42,267 nt of DNA from Oscillospiraceae bacterium (GTDB lineage Bacteria > Bacillota > Clostridia > Oscillospirales > Acutalibacteraceae): NCBI GenBank assembly GCA_031267965.1, contig JAIRYC010000103.1, positions 1-42,267 on the forward strand, read 5' to 3'. Each line of letters opens with the position of its first letter. Position 1 is the first letter of the stretch. The translations under genes were made by a program, and so were the position numbers. The notes beneath the pieces were generated by a model. The model was not told the DNA's origin. It saw only the letters and a list, made by a program, of their open reading frames with translations, and ran no database searches. Positions 16,532-23,602 of this stretch are shown here, piece by piece.

Positions 16532-16618
16532 ATGAACGCAAACTTGCAGCAGTATTTTAACTTTTTTGGTTTTGCCGGCTACTTTTACGGCAAGGCAAGA
16601 AGCGGTACACTGCAATAA
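16532..16618 (+). CDS. Phe/Tyr-rich leader peptide of the aro operon attenuator
   Basis: A 28-codon frame starts at ATG 16532, preceded by TTGGAG, and ends at TAA 16616-16618. Residues 8-19 read YFNFFGFAGYFY: eight aromatic residues in twelve (five Phe, three Tyr), with no Trp. Such a cluster is the hallmark of a leader peptide that senses charged tRNA by ribosome stalling. It lies between a strong promoter and a factor-independent terminator, upstream of the DAHP synthase gene. The 3' end of the frame (16601-16613) is also the 5' arm of the predicted antiterminator. It was identified by eye and is too short for routine gene callers. The role is inferred from composition and RNA geometry. Confidence 0.85.
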   Translation: MNANLQQYFNFFGFAGYFYGKARSGTLQ

Positions 16619-16675
16619 GGGAAGCGCCGAATGGCTGTTAACCGAATCCCCGCAGTAACCGCTGCGGGGATTTTT
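16601..16675 (+). terminator. Attenuator of the aro operon: terminator and competing antiterminator
   Basis: Terminator: AATCCCCGCAG (16645-16655) pairs with CTGCGGGGATT (16662-16672), followed by more T residues. Antiterminator: AGCGGT (16601-16606) pairs with ACCGCT (16658-16663) and ACTGC (16609-16613) pairs with GCAGT (16652-16656), consuming the terminator's 5' arm and loop. A ribosome stalled on the aromatic codons (16553-16588) leaves 16601-16613 free. A ribosome that reaches the stop codon at 16616 covers it and lets the terminator form. The two structures are mutually exclusive. Confidence 0.85.
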
Positions 16676-16709
16676 AAATACAACAAGCACGTCTATCAGG
16701 AGGAAAACC

Positions 16710-17717
16710 ATGATTGTTATTCTAAAGGAAAACCACACCCCTCAGCAATTTGAAAGCCTGTGCGGCTGGCTGCGCGCCCAAAAGCTAGATATCCAAGTCA
16801 ACAAAGGCTACCGCCAAACCGTGCTTGGCCTTTTGGGCGACACCACCCAACTGGATGCAGATCTGCTCCGCGCCTTGGAAATCGTTGAAGAAGTCAAGCG
16901 CGTGAGCGAGCCATATAAAAAGGCAAACCGTAAGTTTCACCCGGCGAATACCGTCATTCGTGTTGGCGGCGCTGAAATCGGCGGGGGAGGGGAGCCGGTA
17001 CTGATTGCCGGCCCATGCTCCGTTGAGAGCCGCGAACAAATACTAAGCGTTGCGCACTCCGTCAAAGAAGCGGGCGCGAAGCTGTTGCGCGGCGGCGCGT
17101 TTAAGCCGCGCACATCGCCATATGATTTCCAAGGTATGCGTGCGGAAGGCATTGAGCTTTTGCTGGAGGCTAAGAAAGAAACCGGGTTGCCCATAGTCAC
17201 CGAAATTATGGATATTTCTCAGTTGCCGCTTTTTGCGGACGTGGACGTGATTCAAGTTGGCGCGCGTAATATGCAGAACTTCGAATTACTCAAGGAGCTT
17301 GGGCGCGGAAGCAAACCGATTCTTCTGAAGCGCGGGCTTTCCAGTACCGTCAAGGAGCTTCTCATGAGTGCGGAATACATCATGGCAGGCGGCAACGCGC
17401 AGGTGATTTTGTGTGAGCGCGGTATCCGCACGTTCGAAACCGCAACGCGTAATACGCTGGATATCTCCGTGGTGCCTGTGCTCCATGAGCTTTCGCACTT
17501 GCCGGTAATTGTTGATCCAAGCCATGCCACGGGCATTTACCGTTACGTCAAACCGCTTGCGGTTGCGGCCGTTGCGGCCGGTGCGGATGGCCTTATCATT
17601 GAGGTGCATAACGACCCCGAGCACGCGATGTGCGACGGCCCACAGTCGCTTAAGCCGGAGGTTTTTGCCGAGGTGGCACAGATGGTGCGCAATGTGGCGC
17701 CATTTGCCGCAAGGTAG
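16710..17717 (+). CDS. aroF: 3-deoxy-7-phosphoheptulonate (DAHP) synthase
   Basis: 335 residues, class I beta DAHP synthase, which condenses phosphoenolpyruvate and erythrose 4-phosphate in the first step of the shikimate pathway. The N-terminal 70-odd residues ([16 protein letters not shown]...) form the ferredoxin-like domain that mediates Phe/Tyr feedback in the Thermotoga-type enzyme. The barrel begins with [10 protein letters not shown] (Cys103, a metal ligand). [21 protein letters not shown] and DPSHATG follow, with the remaining metal- and substrate-binding residues. AGGAGG lies 8 nt upstream. It is the first structural gene after the Phe/Tyr attenuator, so transcriptional and allosteric control may both read aromatic amino acid supply. 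Confidence 0.96.
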   Translation: MIVILKENHTPQQFESLCGWLRAQKLDIQVNKGYRQTVLGLLGDTTQLDADLLRALEIVEEVKRVSEPYKKANRKFHPANTVIRVGGAEIGGGGEPVLIAGPCSVESREQILSVAHSVKEAGAKLLRGGAFKPRTSPYDFQGMRAEGIELLLEAKKETGLPIVTEIMDISQLPLFADVDVIQVGARNMQNFELLKELGRGSKPILLKRGLSSTVKELLMSAEYIMAGGNAQVILCERGIRTFETATRNTLDISVVPVLHELSHLPVIVDPSHATGIYRYVKPLAVAAVAAGADGLIIEVHNDPEHAMCDGPQSLKPEVFAEVAQMVRNVAPFAAR

Positions 17718-17818
17718 GCAAGTTTGAAGGAAGCACAGACGCGGGATGCTGACACTGAATTTTTCTAACGTTGGTGCGCATCCTCTCTCAGGTCCGGCCC
17801 AAAAAAGGAGAAAACATC

Positions 17819-18712
17819 ATGACTATTGGCATAGTTGGCTTGGGGCTAATCGGCGGTTCCCTTGCCAAAGCAATACGCAAAAAAACGGAGCACACTGTCC
17901 TTGGCGGCGACGTGCAGGACGCAATCGTTTTGCGGGCACAGGCGTTTGAGGCAATACACGGTGAGTTGACGGATGAAAGCCTTGCGGAATGTGACATCGT
18001 TTTCCTTGCGGTATACCCGCAAGACGCGATGGATTACGCCATCGCCCATGCTGAACAATTTAAAAAAGGCGGCATTGTGGTAGATTGCTGCGGCGTTAAA
18101 AGCGCGGTTTGCCCAAGGCTTTTTGCGCTTGCCAAAGCGCATAGCTTTATATTCGTAGGTGGCCACCCGATGGCAGGCATTGAGTATTCGGGCTTTTTGC
18201 ACGCGCAAAGCCACTTGTTTGAGGGCGCGTCCATGATTCTGGTTCCAAACGGCGAGCAACGCTTGCAGGGGGATATTCTTGACGCTGACACCGCTAACAA
18301 CCAAGCACCCGAAGACACAGGCGCACTTATTGCCGCGTTACACACGCTCAAACAGCTTTTTCTTTCGCTCGGCTTCTCCAAAGTACCTGTTGTTACAATG
18401 GAAGAACATGACCGTGTTATTGCCTATACTTCTCAATTGGCGCATGTGGTTTCCAGCGCATATGTAAAATGCCCGCACGCCAAAAAGGATTCTCTGGCGG
18501 CGGGGAGTTTTCAGGATATGACACGCGTCGCGCAGCTTAACGCGGATATGTGGACGCAGCTTTTTCTATTAAATAGAACGCCACTGTTGGAGGAACTGGA
18601 CGGGCTTATATCCCGTTTGCAAAGCTATGCCGATGCCTTGCGTAACGGTGAGGCACAAATACTTTGGAATTTGCTTGAAGAAGGCAACCGCATAAAGGTT
18701 GCACTCACCTGA
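17819..18712 (+). CDS. tyrA: Prephenate dehydrogenase
   Basis: 297 residues from the ATG at 17819, after AAAGGAG; the longer frame contains that site. The N-terminus is a Rossmann fold (GIVGLGLIGGS, 4-14). Catalytic-region motifs include GGHPMAGIEYSG and the helix EEHDRVIAYTSQLAHVVSSA. It oxidatively decarboxylates prephenate to 4-hydroxyphenylpyruvate, the tyrosine branch. There is no C-terminal ACT domain, which many Firmicute TyrA proteins carry, so feedback may rest on the operon attenuator and on DAHP synthase. A 101-base gap after aroF holds only a weak long-loop GGATGC/GCATCC pairing. Confidence 0.93.
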   Translation: MTIGIVGLGLIGGSLAKAIRKKTEHTVLGGDVQDAIVLRAQAFEAIHGELTDESLAECDIVFLAVYPQDAMDYAIAHAEQFKKGGIVVDCCGVKSAVCPRLFALAKAHSFIFVGGHPMAGIEYSGFLHAQSHLFEGASMILVPNGEQRLQGDILDADTANNQAPEDTGALIAALHTLKQLFLSLGFSKVPVVTMEEHDRVIAYTSQLAHVVSSAYVKCPHAKKDSLAAGSFQDMTRVAQLNADMWTQLFLLNRTPLLEELDGLISRLQSYADALRNGEAQILWNLLEEGNRIKVALT

Positions 18713-18722
18713 GGAGAGCCAT

Positions 18723-19772
18723 ATGCAAACAGTCGCCGTAAACACACAGAACAAAAGCTACCCCGTTCATATAGGCGCGGGTCTGCTGGCGCAGTTAACA
18801 ACTTTACCCGGAGTGCCCACACCTAAAACCGCTATGCTTGTAAGTGATAGCAATGTGGACGTGCTTTATGCCGGGCGGGTTATGCAATCGTTAACAACTG
18901 CGGGAATACGCGCGGTAAAATTCGTTTTCCCGGCAGGAGAGGAGCGTAAAAACCTCGGTGTATATGGGCAATTGCTGGAGGCGATGGCAAAAGCACGGCT
19001 GACTCGTGCGGATAATATTTTTGCGCTGGGCGGCGGCGTGGTCGGCGACTTAGCAGGTTTTGCGGCGGCTACTTACTTGCGCGGCATACGCTTTGTGCAA
19101 ATCCCAACTACGTTGCTTGCGGCGGTTGATTCATCTGTTGGCGGCAAAACCGGTGTGAACCTGGGAGCGGGGAAGAACCTTGCCGGAGCATTTTGGCAAC
19201 CGGACGCCGTCATTTGCGATACCGACGCCCTCGCAACCCTTCCGCCGAAACGCATTGCAGACGGGCTTGCGGAGATGCTCAAACACGGCATGATTGCTGA
19301 CGCTGCGCTGTTTGATTCGCTTTGCCGTGCTGATACATTAGGCGCAATTGCCGCACTGATTCCGCGCAATGTGGAAATCAAAGCGGTTGTTGTCGGCGAA
19401 GATGAATGTGAGCGCGGCAACCGTGCGCTCCTCAACTTTGGGCACACAATCGCTCACGCCATTGAAAAGCATAGCGATTACGTCATCACGCATGGGCATG
19501 CTGTGGCGCTGGGGATGTTGGCGGTTACCCGTGCGGCCGAGCGTCAGGGCCTGTGTGCGCCGTGTGCCAATATCCTTGAAGCCGCCCTGACAAAGCACAA
19601 TCTGCCGACTGCTTGTCCGTACACAGTAGACGAACTCCTGCCATACGTTCTCTCTGACAAAAAACGCGGCGCTGACGAGATAACGCTCGTTATTCCTCAA
19701 CGCATTGGTGAATGCGTACTGCACAAAATGCCGTTGGATGTGCTGCCGCAGTTTTTCGAGGGGTGCTTATGA
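18723..19772 (+). CDS. aroB: 3-dehydroquinate synthase
   Basis: 349 residues from the ATG at 18723, 10 nt after the tyrA stop, with GAGGAG upstream. The NAD-binding signature GGGVVGDLAGF and the substrate and zinc motifs TLLAAVDSSVGGKTGVN, NFGHTIAHAIE and HGHAVALGM are intact. It converts DAHP to 3-dehydroquinate using NAD+ and a divalent metal. The length is normal. The stop overlaps the aroA start as ATGA, indicating translational coupling. Confidence 0.97.
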   Translation: MQTVAVNTQNKSYPVHIGAGLLAQLTTLPGVPTPKTAMLVSDSNVDVLYAGRVMQSLTTAGIRAVKFVFPAGEERKNLGVYGQLLEAMAKARLTRADNIFALGGGVVGDLAGFAAATYLRGIRFVQIPTTLLAAVDSSVGGKTGVNLGAGKNLAGAFWQPDAVICDTDALATLPPKRIADGLAEMLKHGMIADAALFDSLCRADTLGAIAALIPRNVEIKAVVVGEDECERGNRALLNFGHTIAHAIEKHSDYVITHGHAVALGMLAVTRAAERQGLCAPCANILEAALTKHNLPTACPYTVDELLPYVLSDKKRGADEITLVIPQRIGECVLHKMPLDVLPQFFEGCL

Positions 19773-21379
19773 CGGTTACAATTCCTAATGTACCGTTGCG
19801 CGGGAACATTGTCGCGCCGTCCTCAAAATCTGACTTACACCGCAAGCTGATTTGCGCCGCATTGTTTGGCGAGCTAAGCAGCATTGCCTGCCGCGATGGC
19901 GAATTGGGGCAGGATATCCTCGCTACGATAGACTGTCTAACCGTCTTGGGCGCGAAAATCACGCAACGCGCACAAGCGCTTGAGGTGTGCGGTATACAGT
20001 CTCTCGAATACCGCGAGACACCGGTACTGAATTGCCACGAAAGCGGTTCCACTTTGCGTTTTTTATTGCCGGTGGCAGCGGCTTTGTGTGATCATTTTAT
20101 CATCAGCGGCAGCGGTCGATTACCCGAACGCCCGGTCGGCACGGCGTTGGAAATTTTGCGTGCCGGTGGCTGCGTTGTGAACAGCGATAGTTTGCCGTTC
20201 TATGTGTTTGGGCGGCTATCGGGGCATAGCTTCACGCTGCCCGGCGATGTCAGTTCACAATATCTGAGTGGCTTGCTGCTTGCGTTGCCATTGCTGGGCG
20301 GCGGAGAAATCCGTTTGAGCACACCCTTACAATCCGCCGCCTATGTTGACATGACCTTGTGCACCTTGCGCGAATTTGGTGTGGATTATGATGTGCAGGA
20401 CGGTATTTATGCGTTGCCGATTCTAAGCGAAGCGGACATAAAAAAAAGCATTAAGACTTTTGTCAAGGGTGGTTGGAATGCTTTTCAAGGCGGTTCTGAT
20501 ATTCTGAAGGGCATAAATCGTTTGATGCGCCTTAAACCGGCAAGGTCTGCGCTTTATATAGGCAAGGGCGGGCGCGACATGATTGCTGCAGGACAGCAAA
20601 TGCTGTCCTGCAGCAAGGAACTGGCGGACGCCGGCAAAGAAAAATTCGAGACACTTCACGCCGCTGCAGAGGCGAACCTGCAAATTGCCAAAAATGTCAG
20701 GGATGATATTCGGCAAAGAAAGCTAAGGGCGCTGACGCAGCCTAAAAATCCCATTACAGACTTGAAAGATCCGATTACACCGCGGGAATTATATGCCGAG
20801 GGCGACTGGAGCAACGCCGCGTTTTTGCTCTGTTCCGGAGCGCATCCAAAAGCAAGCATGACTGTCAAGGGGCTTTCGGCACAGTCGCTGCAAGGTGACC
20901 GGGCTATTGTTGAAATTTTGCGGCGCATGGGTGTAAATATTACGCAAATGGCAGATGAAATCACGGTTACAGGCGGTGATTTGCGCGGCATAACGCTGGA
21001 TGTGCGGGAAATCCCGGATCTTGTTCCGCCAATTGCCATTCTGATGAGCGTCGCGCATGGTGAATCGCGTATCACAAGCGGAGAGCGCCTGCGCCTAAAA
21101 GAAAGCGACCGTCTTTCCGCTATAGCGCAGACAATTAATGCACTTGGCGGTAATGCACACGAAACCGCGGATGGACTGCTTATTCAAGGTGTGCAGTCCC
21201 TGCGTGGTGGCATGAGGAAAAGCTTTAACGACCACCGCATTGCAATGGCGCTTGCGTTAGCTGCCGCGTGGTGTGAATCGCCTGTTATCATTGCAGACGC
21301 GGGCGCGGTCAGCAAATCATATCCTAACTTTTATGATGAATGGAGAAGCTTATGTCATTTTCAGTCGGCGAACATTTGA
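19769..21379 (+). CDS. aroA: EPSP synthase (3-phosphoshikimate 1-carboxyvinyltransferase) with a large in-frame insertion
   Basis: 536 residues, against about 420-440 usually. It transfers enolpyruvate from PEP to shikimate 3-phosphate. Conserved parts are in place: SSKSDLHRKL (18-27), ESGSTLRFL (91-99), GDVSSQYLSG (159-168), EGDWSNAAF (344-352), KESDRLSA and NDHRIAMALALA. Between residues about 217 and 335 lies a helical, Lys/Arg-rich insert (GGRDMIAAGQQML, LQIAKNVRDDIRQRKLRAL) that normal enzymes lack. It sits just before EGDWS, at the second crossover between the two globular domains. Removing 118 codons would leave YALPITPRELYAEGDWS, close to the usual sequence. The start overlaps the aroB stop (ATGA). 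Whether the enzyme is active, or the insert removed, is unknown. Confidence 0.9.
   Translation: MTVTIPNVPLRGNIVAPSSKSDLHRKLICAALFGELSSIACRDGELGQDILATIDCLTVLGAKITQRAQALEVCGIQSLEYRETPVLNCHESGSTLRFLLPVAAALCDHFIISGSGRLPERPVGTALEILRAGGCVVNSDSLPFYVFGRLSGHSFTLPGDVSSQYLSGLLLALPLLGGGEIRLSTPLQSAAYVDMTLCTLREFGVDYDVQDGIYALPILSEADIKKSIKTFVKGGWNAFQGGSDILKGINRLMRLKPARSALYIGKGGRDMIAAGQQMLSCSKELADAGKEKFETLHAAAEANLQIAKNVRDDIRQRKLRALTQPKNPITDLKDPITPRELYAEGDWSNAAFLLCSGAHPKASMTVKGLSAQSLQGDRAIVEILRRMGVNITQMADEITVTGGDLRGITLDVREIPDLVPPIAILMSVAHGESRITSGERLRLKESDRLSAIAQTINALGGNAHETADGLLIQGVQSLRGGMRKSFNDHRIAMALALAAAWCESPVIIADAGAVSKSYPNFYDEWRSLCHFQSANI
20417..20776 (+). mobile_element. Putative 354-bp in-frame insertion element within aroA
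   Basis: CCGATT occurs at 20417-20422 and again at 20771-20776, both in the same codon phase (Pro-Ile). One repeat plus the intervening DNA is 354 bp, exactly 118 codons, and matches the extra length of this AroA. The 6-bp repeats could be a target-site duplication or chance. No terminal inverted repeats are seen. Inside lies a perfect 34-nt palindrome. The inserted peptide lacks intein splice-junction residues. Confidence 0.5.
20583..20616. repeat. Perfect 34-nt palindrome inside the aroA insertion
   Basis: TTGCTGCAGGACAGCA (20583-20598), then AA, then TGCTGTCCTGCAGCAA (20601-20616): 16-bp arms with no mismatch. It lies within codons about 272-283 (IAAGQQMLSCSK). A stem this perfect is unusual inside a coding sequence and will form a strong mRNA or cruciform hairpin. 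Confidence 0.9.
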
Positions 21380-22434
21380 AGCTCACACTTTTCGGTCAGA
21401 GCCACGCACCGGCAGTCGGTGGCATAATTGATGGCTTGCCGGCAGGTGAATTGATTGACTTGAACGGTGCGCAGTCATTCCTTGACCGTCGCAGTCCGGG
21501 CAAATCCCCGCTCTCCACAGCGCGCAAAGAGTTCGACATATCGCAAATTCTTTCCGGGCTGACCGATGGTAAAACTTGCGGAGCGCCGCTGGCGTTCGTT
21601 ATTTCTAACGGTGATACGCGCCCTGGCGACTACGACAAATTCCGCGTGCAGCCGCGCCCTTCTCACGCAGATTTTCCCGCGTTGCTTAAATACGGCGATG
21701 CACATGACATGCGTGGCGGCGGATTTTTCTCCGCAAGGCTGACTGCGCCGCTGTGCTTTGCCGGAGCGGTTGCCATGCAGATCCTGGCCCGGCGCGGTGT
21801 GACTGTTGGCGCGCATATTGCCGCCATTGCCGGCGTTGACGATGATCATTTCGATCTGGTCAATCTTACAAAAGAGCAGGCCGAGACCCCTTCTCAGCAC
21901 GATTTCCCCGTAATTAATCCGACACAGGGCAATGCAATGAAAAGCGCAATCTTAACGGCAAAGACGGATGGCGATAGCGTCGGCGGTGTGATAGAGTGTG
22001 CTGTGCTGGGGTTACCCACAGGTATTGGTTCACCCATTTTTGATGGACTGGAAAGTGCAATCGCAAAGCTGGTGCTTAGCATTCCTGCCGTCAAGGGCAT
22101 TGAATTTGGTGCGGGCTTTACAATAGCCGGTATGCGCGGTTCCGAAGCAAACGACGTGTATTCTGCACCAAAAGGCAATAAATTGCGCAGCAAAAGCAAT
22201 CATAACGGTGGCATTTTAGGCGGGCTTTCCACGGGTATGCCGATAATATTCCGTGCCGCGTTCAAGCCGACACCTTCAATTGCTAAGGCGCAGGAAACAT
22301 GGAATATCACTAACGGGCAGATTGAGAGCCTGGTTGTGTCCGGACGGCATGACCCATGCGTTGTGCCGCGTGCTGTTCCATGCGTAGAGGCAGCAGCGGC
22401 TATCGCGGTGTTGGACGCTATGCTGTGTGCGTAG
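21352..22434 (+). CDS. aroC: Chorismate synthase
   Basis: 360 residues from the ATG at 21352, which has GGAGAAG upstream and lies inside the last 28 nt of aroA. Signature segments are GQSHAPAVGGIIDGLP, RPSHADFPALLKYG, HDMRGGGFFSARLT, NGGILGGLSTGMPI and RHDPCVVPRAVPCVEA. It makes chorismate from EPSP using reduced FMN. The full length is present. The 28-nt overlap in a different frame implies coupled translation with aroA. A GC-rich palindrome begins at the stop codon. It is the last gene of the operon. Confidence 0.97.
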   Translation: MSFSVGEHLKLTLFGQSHAPAVGGIIDGLPAGELIDLNGAQSFLDRRSPGKSPLSTARKEFDISQILSGLTDGKTCGAPLAFVISNGDTRPGDYDKFRVQPRPSHADFPALLKYGDAHDMRGGGFFSARLTAPLCFAGAVAMQILARRGVTVGAHIAAIAGVDDDHFDLVNLTKEQAETPSQHDFPVINPTQGNAMKSAILTAKTDGDSVGGVIECAVLGLPTGIGSPIFDGLESAIAKLVLSIPAVKGIEFGAGFTIAGMRGSEANDVYSAPKGNKLRSKSNHNGGILGGLSTGMPIIFRAAFKPTPSIAKAQETWNITNGQIESLVVSGRHDPCVVPRAVPCVEAAAAIAVLDAMLCA

Positions 22435-22456
22435 GGGCGCGTCATGACGCGCCCCT
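22433..22456. repeat. GC-rich perfect palindrome at the end of the aro operon
   Basis: AGGGGCGCGTCA and its exact reverse complement lie back to back (12-bp arms). It overlaps the aroC stop codon. No U-tract follows, so it is more like a REP-type repeat or RNA 3'-end stabiliser than a classical terminator. Confidence 0.75.
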
Positions 22457-22525
22457 GCCGGATAACCCATTAGCCGATATTTTAACATCTATTAGGTTAA
22501 TGATAGCATATTCATTTGAGATTTG

Positions 22526-22837
22526 TCAGCGGAAGAACGAACGCCAAAAATTATCTTTGCGGTAGTGGGCTATTGGCGGTTCAGGATTCGCATGGTGATG
22601 CTCTAAGCATACCAATACGGTTTCTTCGCCGACCACACGTACATCACACCATGGAATATGTAGGTCCTCGTCACGACCGAAAAGCCCACACCAGCGCGGC
22701 CTGCCAAACAGTACCAGCGCAACAATCTGCCCGGTTTCCGTATCCACCGCCACGTCGCCGACTAACCCAAGCCGCTCACCATTAAATTCGTTGATGACTT
22801 CCTTGCACCGCAATTCCGTAACTTGCCATTTGCCCAT
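22526..22837 (-). CDS. YlmC/YmxH family PRC-barrel sporulation protein
   Basis: 103 residues. The sequence ELRCKEVINEFNGERLGLVGD followed by DTETGQIVALVLFGR is the PRC-barrel pattern of YlmC/YmxH proteins, small conserved proteins of spore-formers; YmxH-type genes are reported under mother-cell control. The C-terminal half (IPWCDVRVVGEETVLV) also fits, with about 20 extra residues including HHHANPEPP. It converges on the aro operon. GGAGG lies upstream, and CATACAAT, identical to the sigma-E -10 consensus, sits 22 nt before the start. Confidence 0.8.
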   Translation of the reverse strand: MGKWQVTELRCKEVINEFNGERLGLVGDVAVDTETGQIVALVLFGRPRWCGLFGRDEDLHIPWCDVRVVGEETVLVCLEHHHANPEPPIAHYRKDNFWRSFFR

Positions 22838-22858
22838 AGCTTATGCACCTCCGTATAC

Positions 22859-22880
22859 ATTGTATGCCGCAAATGGACGA
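22859..22880 (-). promoter_or_regulatory. Candidate sigma-E promoter for the YlmC-family gene
   Basis: CATACAAT (22866-22859, leftward) equals the sigma-E -10 element. GCAACTTT about 13 nt further upstream is only a loose -35. The leader would be very short, with the ribosome site almost at the 5' end. Confidence 0.35.
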
Positions 22881-23063
22881 AAGTTGCCCCGCAAAAAGTT
22901 TTCAACAATCTTTCCACCAGGCAAGAAAATTTTTGCACTATATTTTGTGCAAGCAAAAGTTTTGCGCGCAAAATATCCAGTGAAAATTGGCGAATAACAT
23001 TGTTTGGCCCGGTTTTCCGCTACGCTTTGTTGAAAAATGGCGGAAGTAATTGGGCGCATGCCC

Positions 23064-23122
23064 TTGACAGTGGGTAAAAAATCTGGTATACTTGCTAACT
23101 GTAAAGCAAGTTAACTTTACAG
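23064..23122 (+). promoter_or_regulatory. Promoter of the ylxM-ffh operon with an inverted repeat at the start point
   Basis: TTGACA (23064-23069), a 17-base spacer, then TATACT (23087-23092). Right at the expected start, CTGTAAAG (23099-23106) and CTTTACAG (23115-23122) form a perfect inverted repeat with an 8-nt spacer. It could be an operator or a 5' stabilising hairpin. Confidence 0.75.
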
Positions 23123-23129
23123 CGGAGAT

Positions 23130-23160
23130 GCGCCCCCAATATTCAGGGCGCGGACTTTTT
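23130..23160 (+). other. GC hairpin followed by a T-run in the ylxM leader
   Basis: GCGCCC (23130-23135) pairs with GGGCGC (23146-23151) around a 10-nt loop, then GGACTTTTT. It is terminator-like but weak, 20 nt before the ylxM start and beside an unusual G8 run that forms part of the ribosome site. Confidence 0.4.
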
Positions 23161-23179
23161 CTGCAGGGGGGGGCAGGGG

Positions 23180-23536
23180 ATGGCAAAGGATTTGGAAACA
23201 GTTCGCCTGATGGATATTTATGGCGGCATGCTCACCGAAAAACAGCTTGATTACTTAACGCTCTACTATGAGGAAGATCTCTCACTCGCCGAAATTGCCG
23301 CGAATGAAGGAATCACGCGTCAAGGAGTGCGTGATGCAATCAAGCGCGCAGAAACTCAGCTGGCGGATTATGAGGATCACATGAATCTACTTGCCAAGCA
23401 GGAAGAACGCGAAAACGCCCTGCGAGAAATCCTTGGCAGCGTGCAGACTATTCGCAAAATGGGCTACACGGGCGAAATTAACACGGCGAGCGCAAAAATT
23501 GCGCAAATTGCGCAATTTTTGTTATTGAGTGCGTAA
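23180..23536 (+). CDS. ylxM: YlxM/p13-family DNA-binding protein
   Basis: 118 residues. The helix-turn-helix LTEKQLDYLTLYYEEDLSLA ... IAANEGITRQGVRDAIKRAE (about 18-57) is of the sigma-70 region 4 type, the defining feature of the UPF0122/YlxM family. Members sit directly upstream of ffh and are thought to modulate the signal recognition particle; the exact role is not settled. Here ffh follows after 66 nt. The family usually has about 110 residues. The ribosome site is an atypical G-rich run (AGGGGGGGGCAGGGG). Confidence 0.9.
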   Translation: MAKDLETVRLMDIYGGMLTEKQLDYLTLYYEEDLSLAEIAANEGITRQGVRDAIKRAETQLADYEDHMNLLAKQEERENALREILGSVQTIRKMGYTGEINTASAKIAQIAQFLLLSA

Positions 23537-23602
23537 TAAGACTGTCTTAAGTGTGGGCGGTTGATAGTCATTATTAACATTATGAAAGGCGGTGAAGTTT
23601 AT

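Noticed and set aside
17743..17792. Long-loop GGATGC/GCATCC pairing between aroF and tyrA as a second attenuator
   Set aside because: Six base pairs around a loop of over 30 nt and no U-tract; too weak to support regulation.
20417..20776. Intein inside AroA
   Set aside because: The boundaries lack the Cys/Ser start and the His-Asn end plus Cys/Ser/Thr junction, and no splicing blocks are visible.
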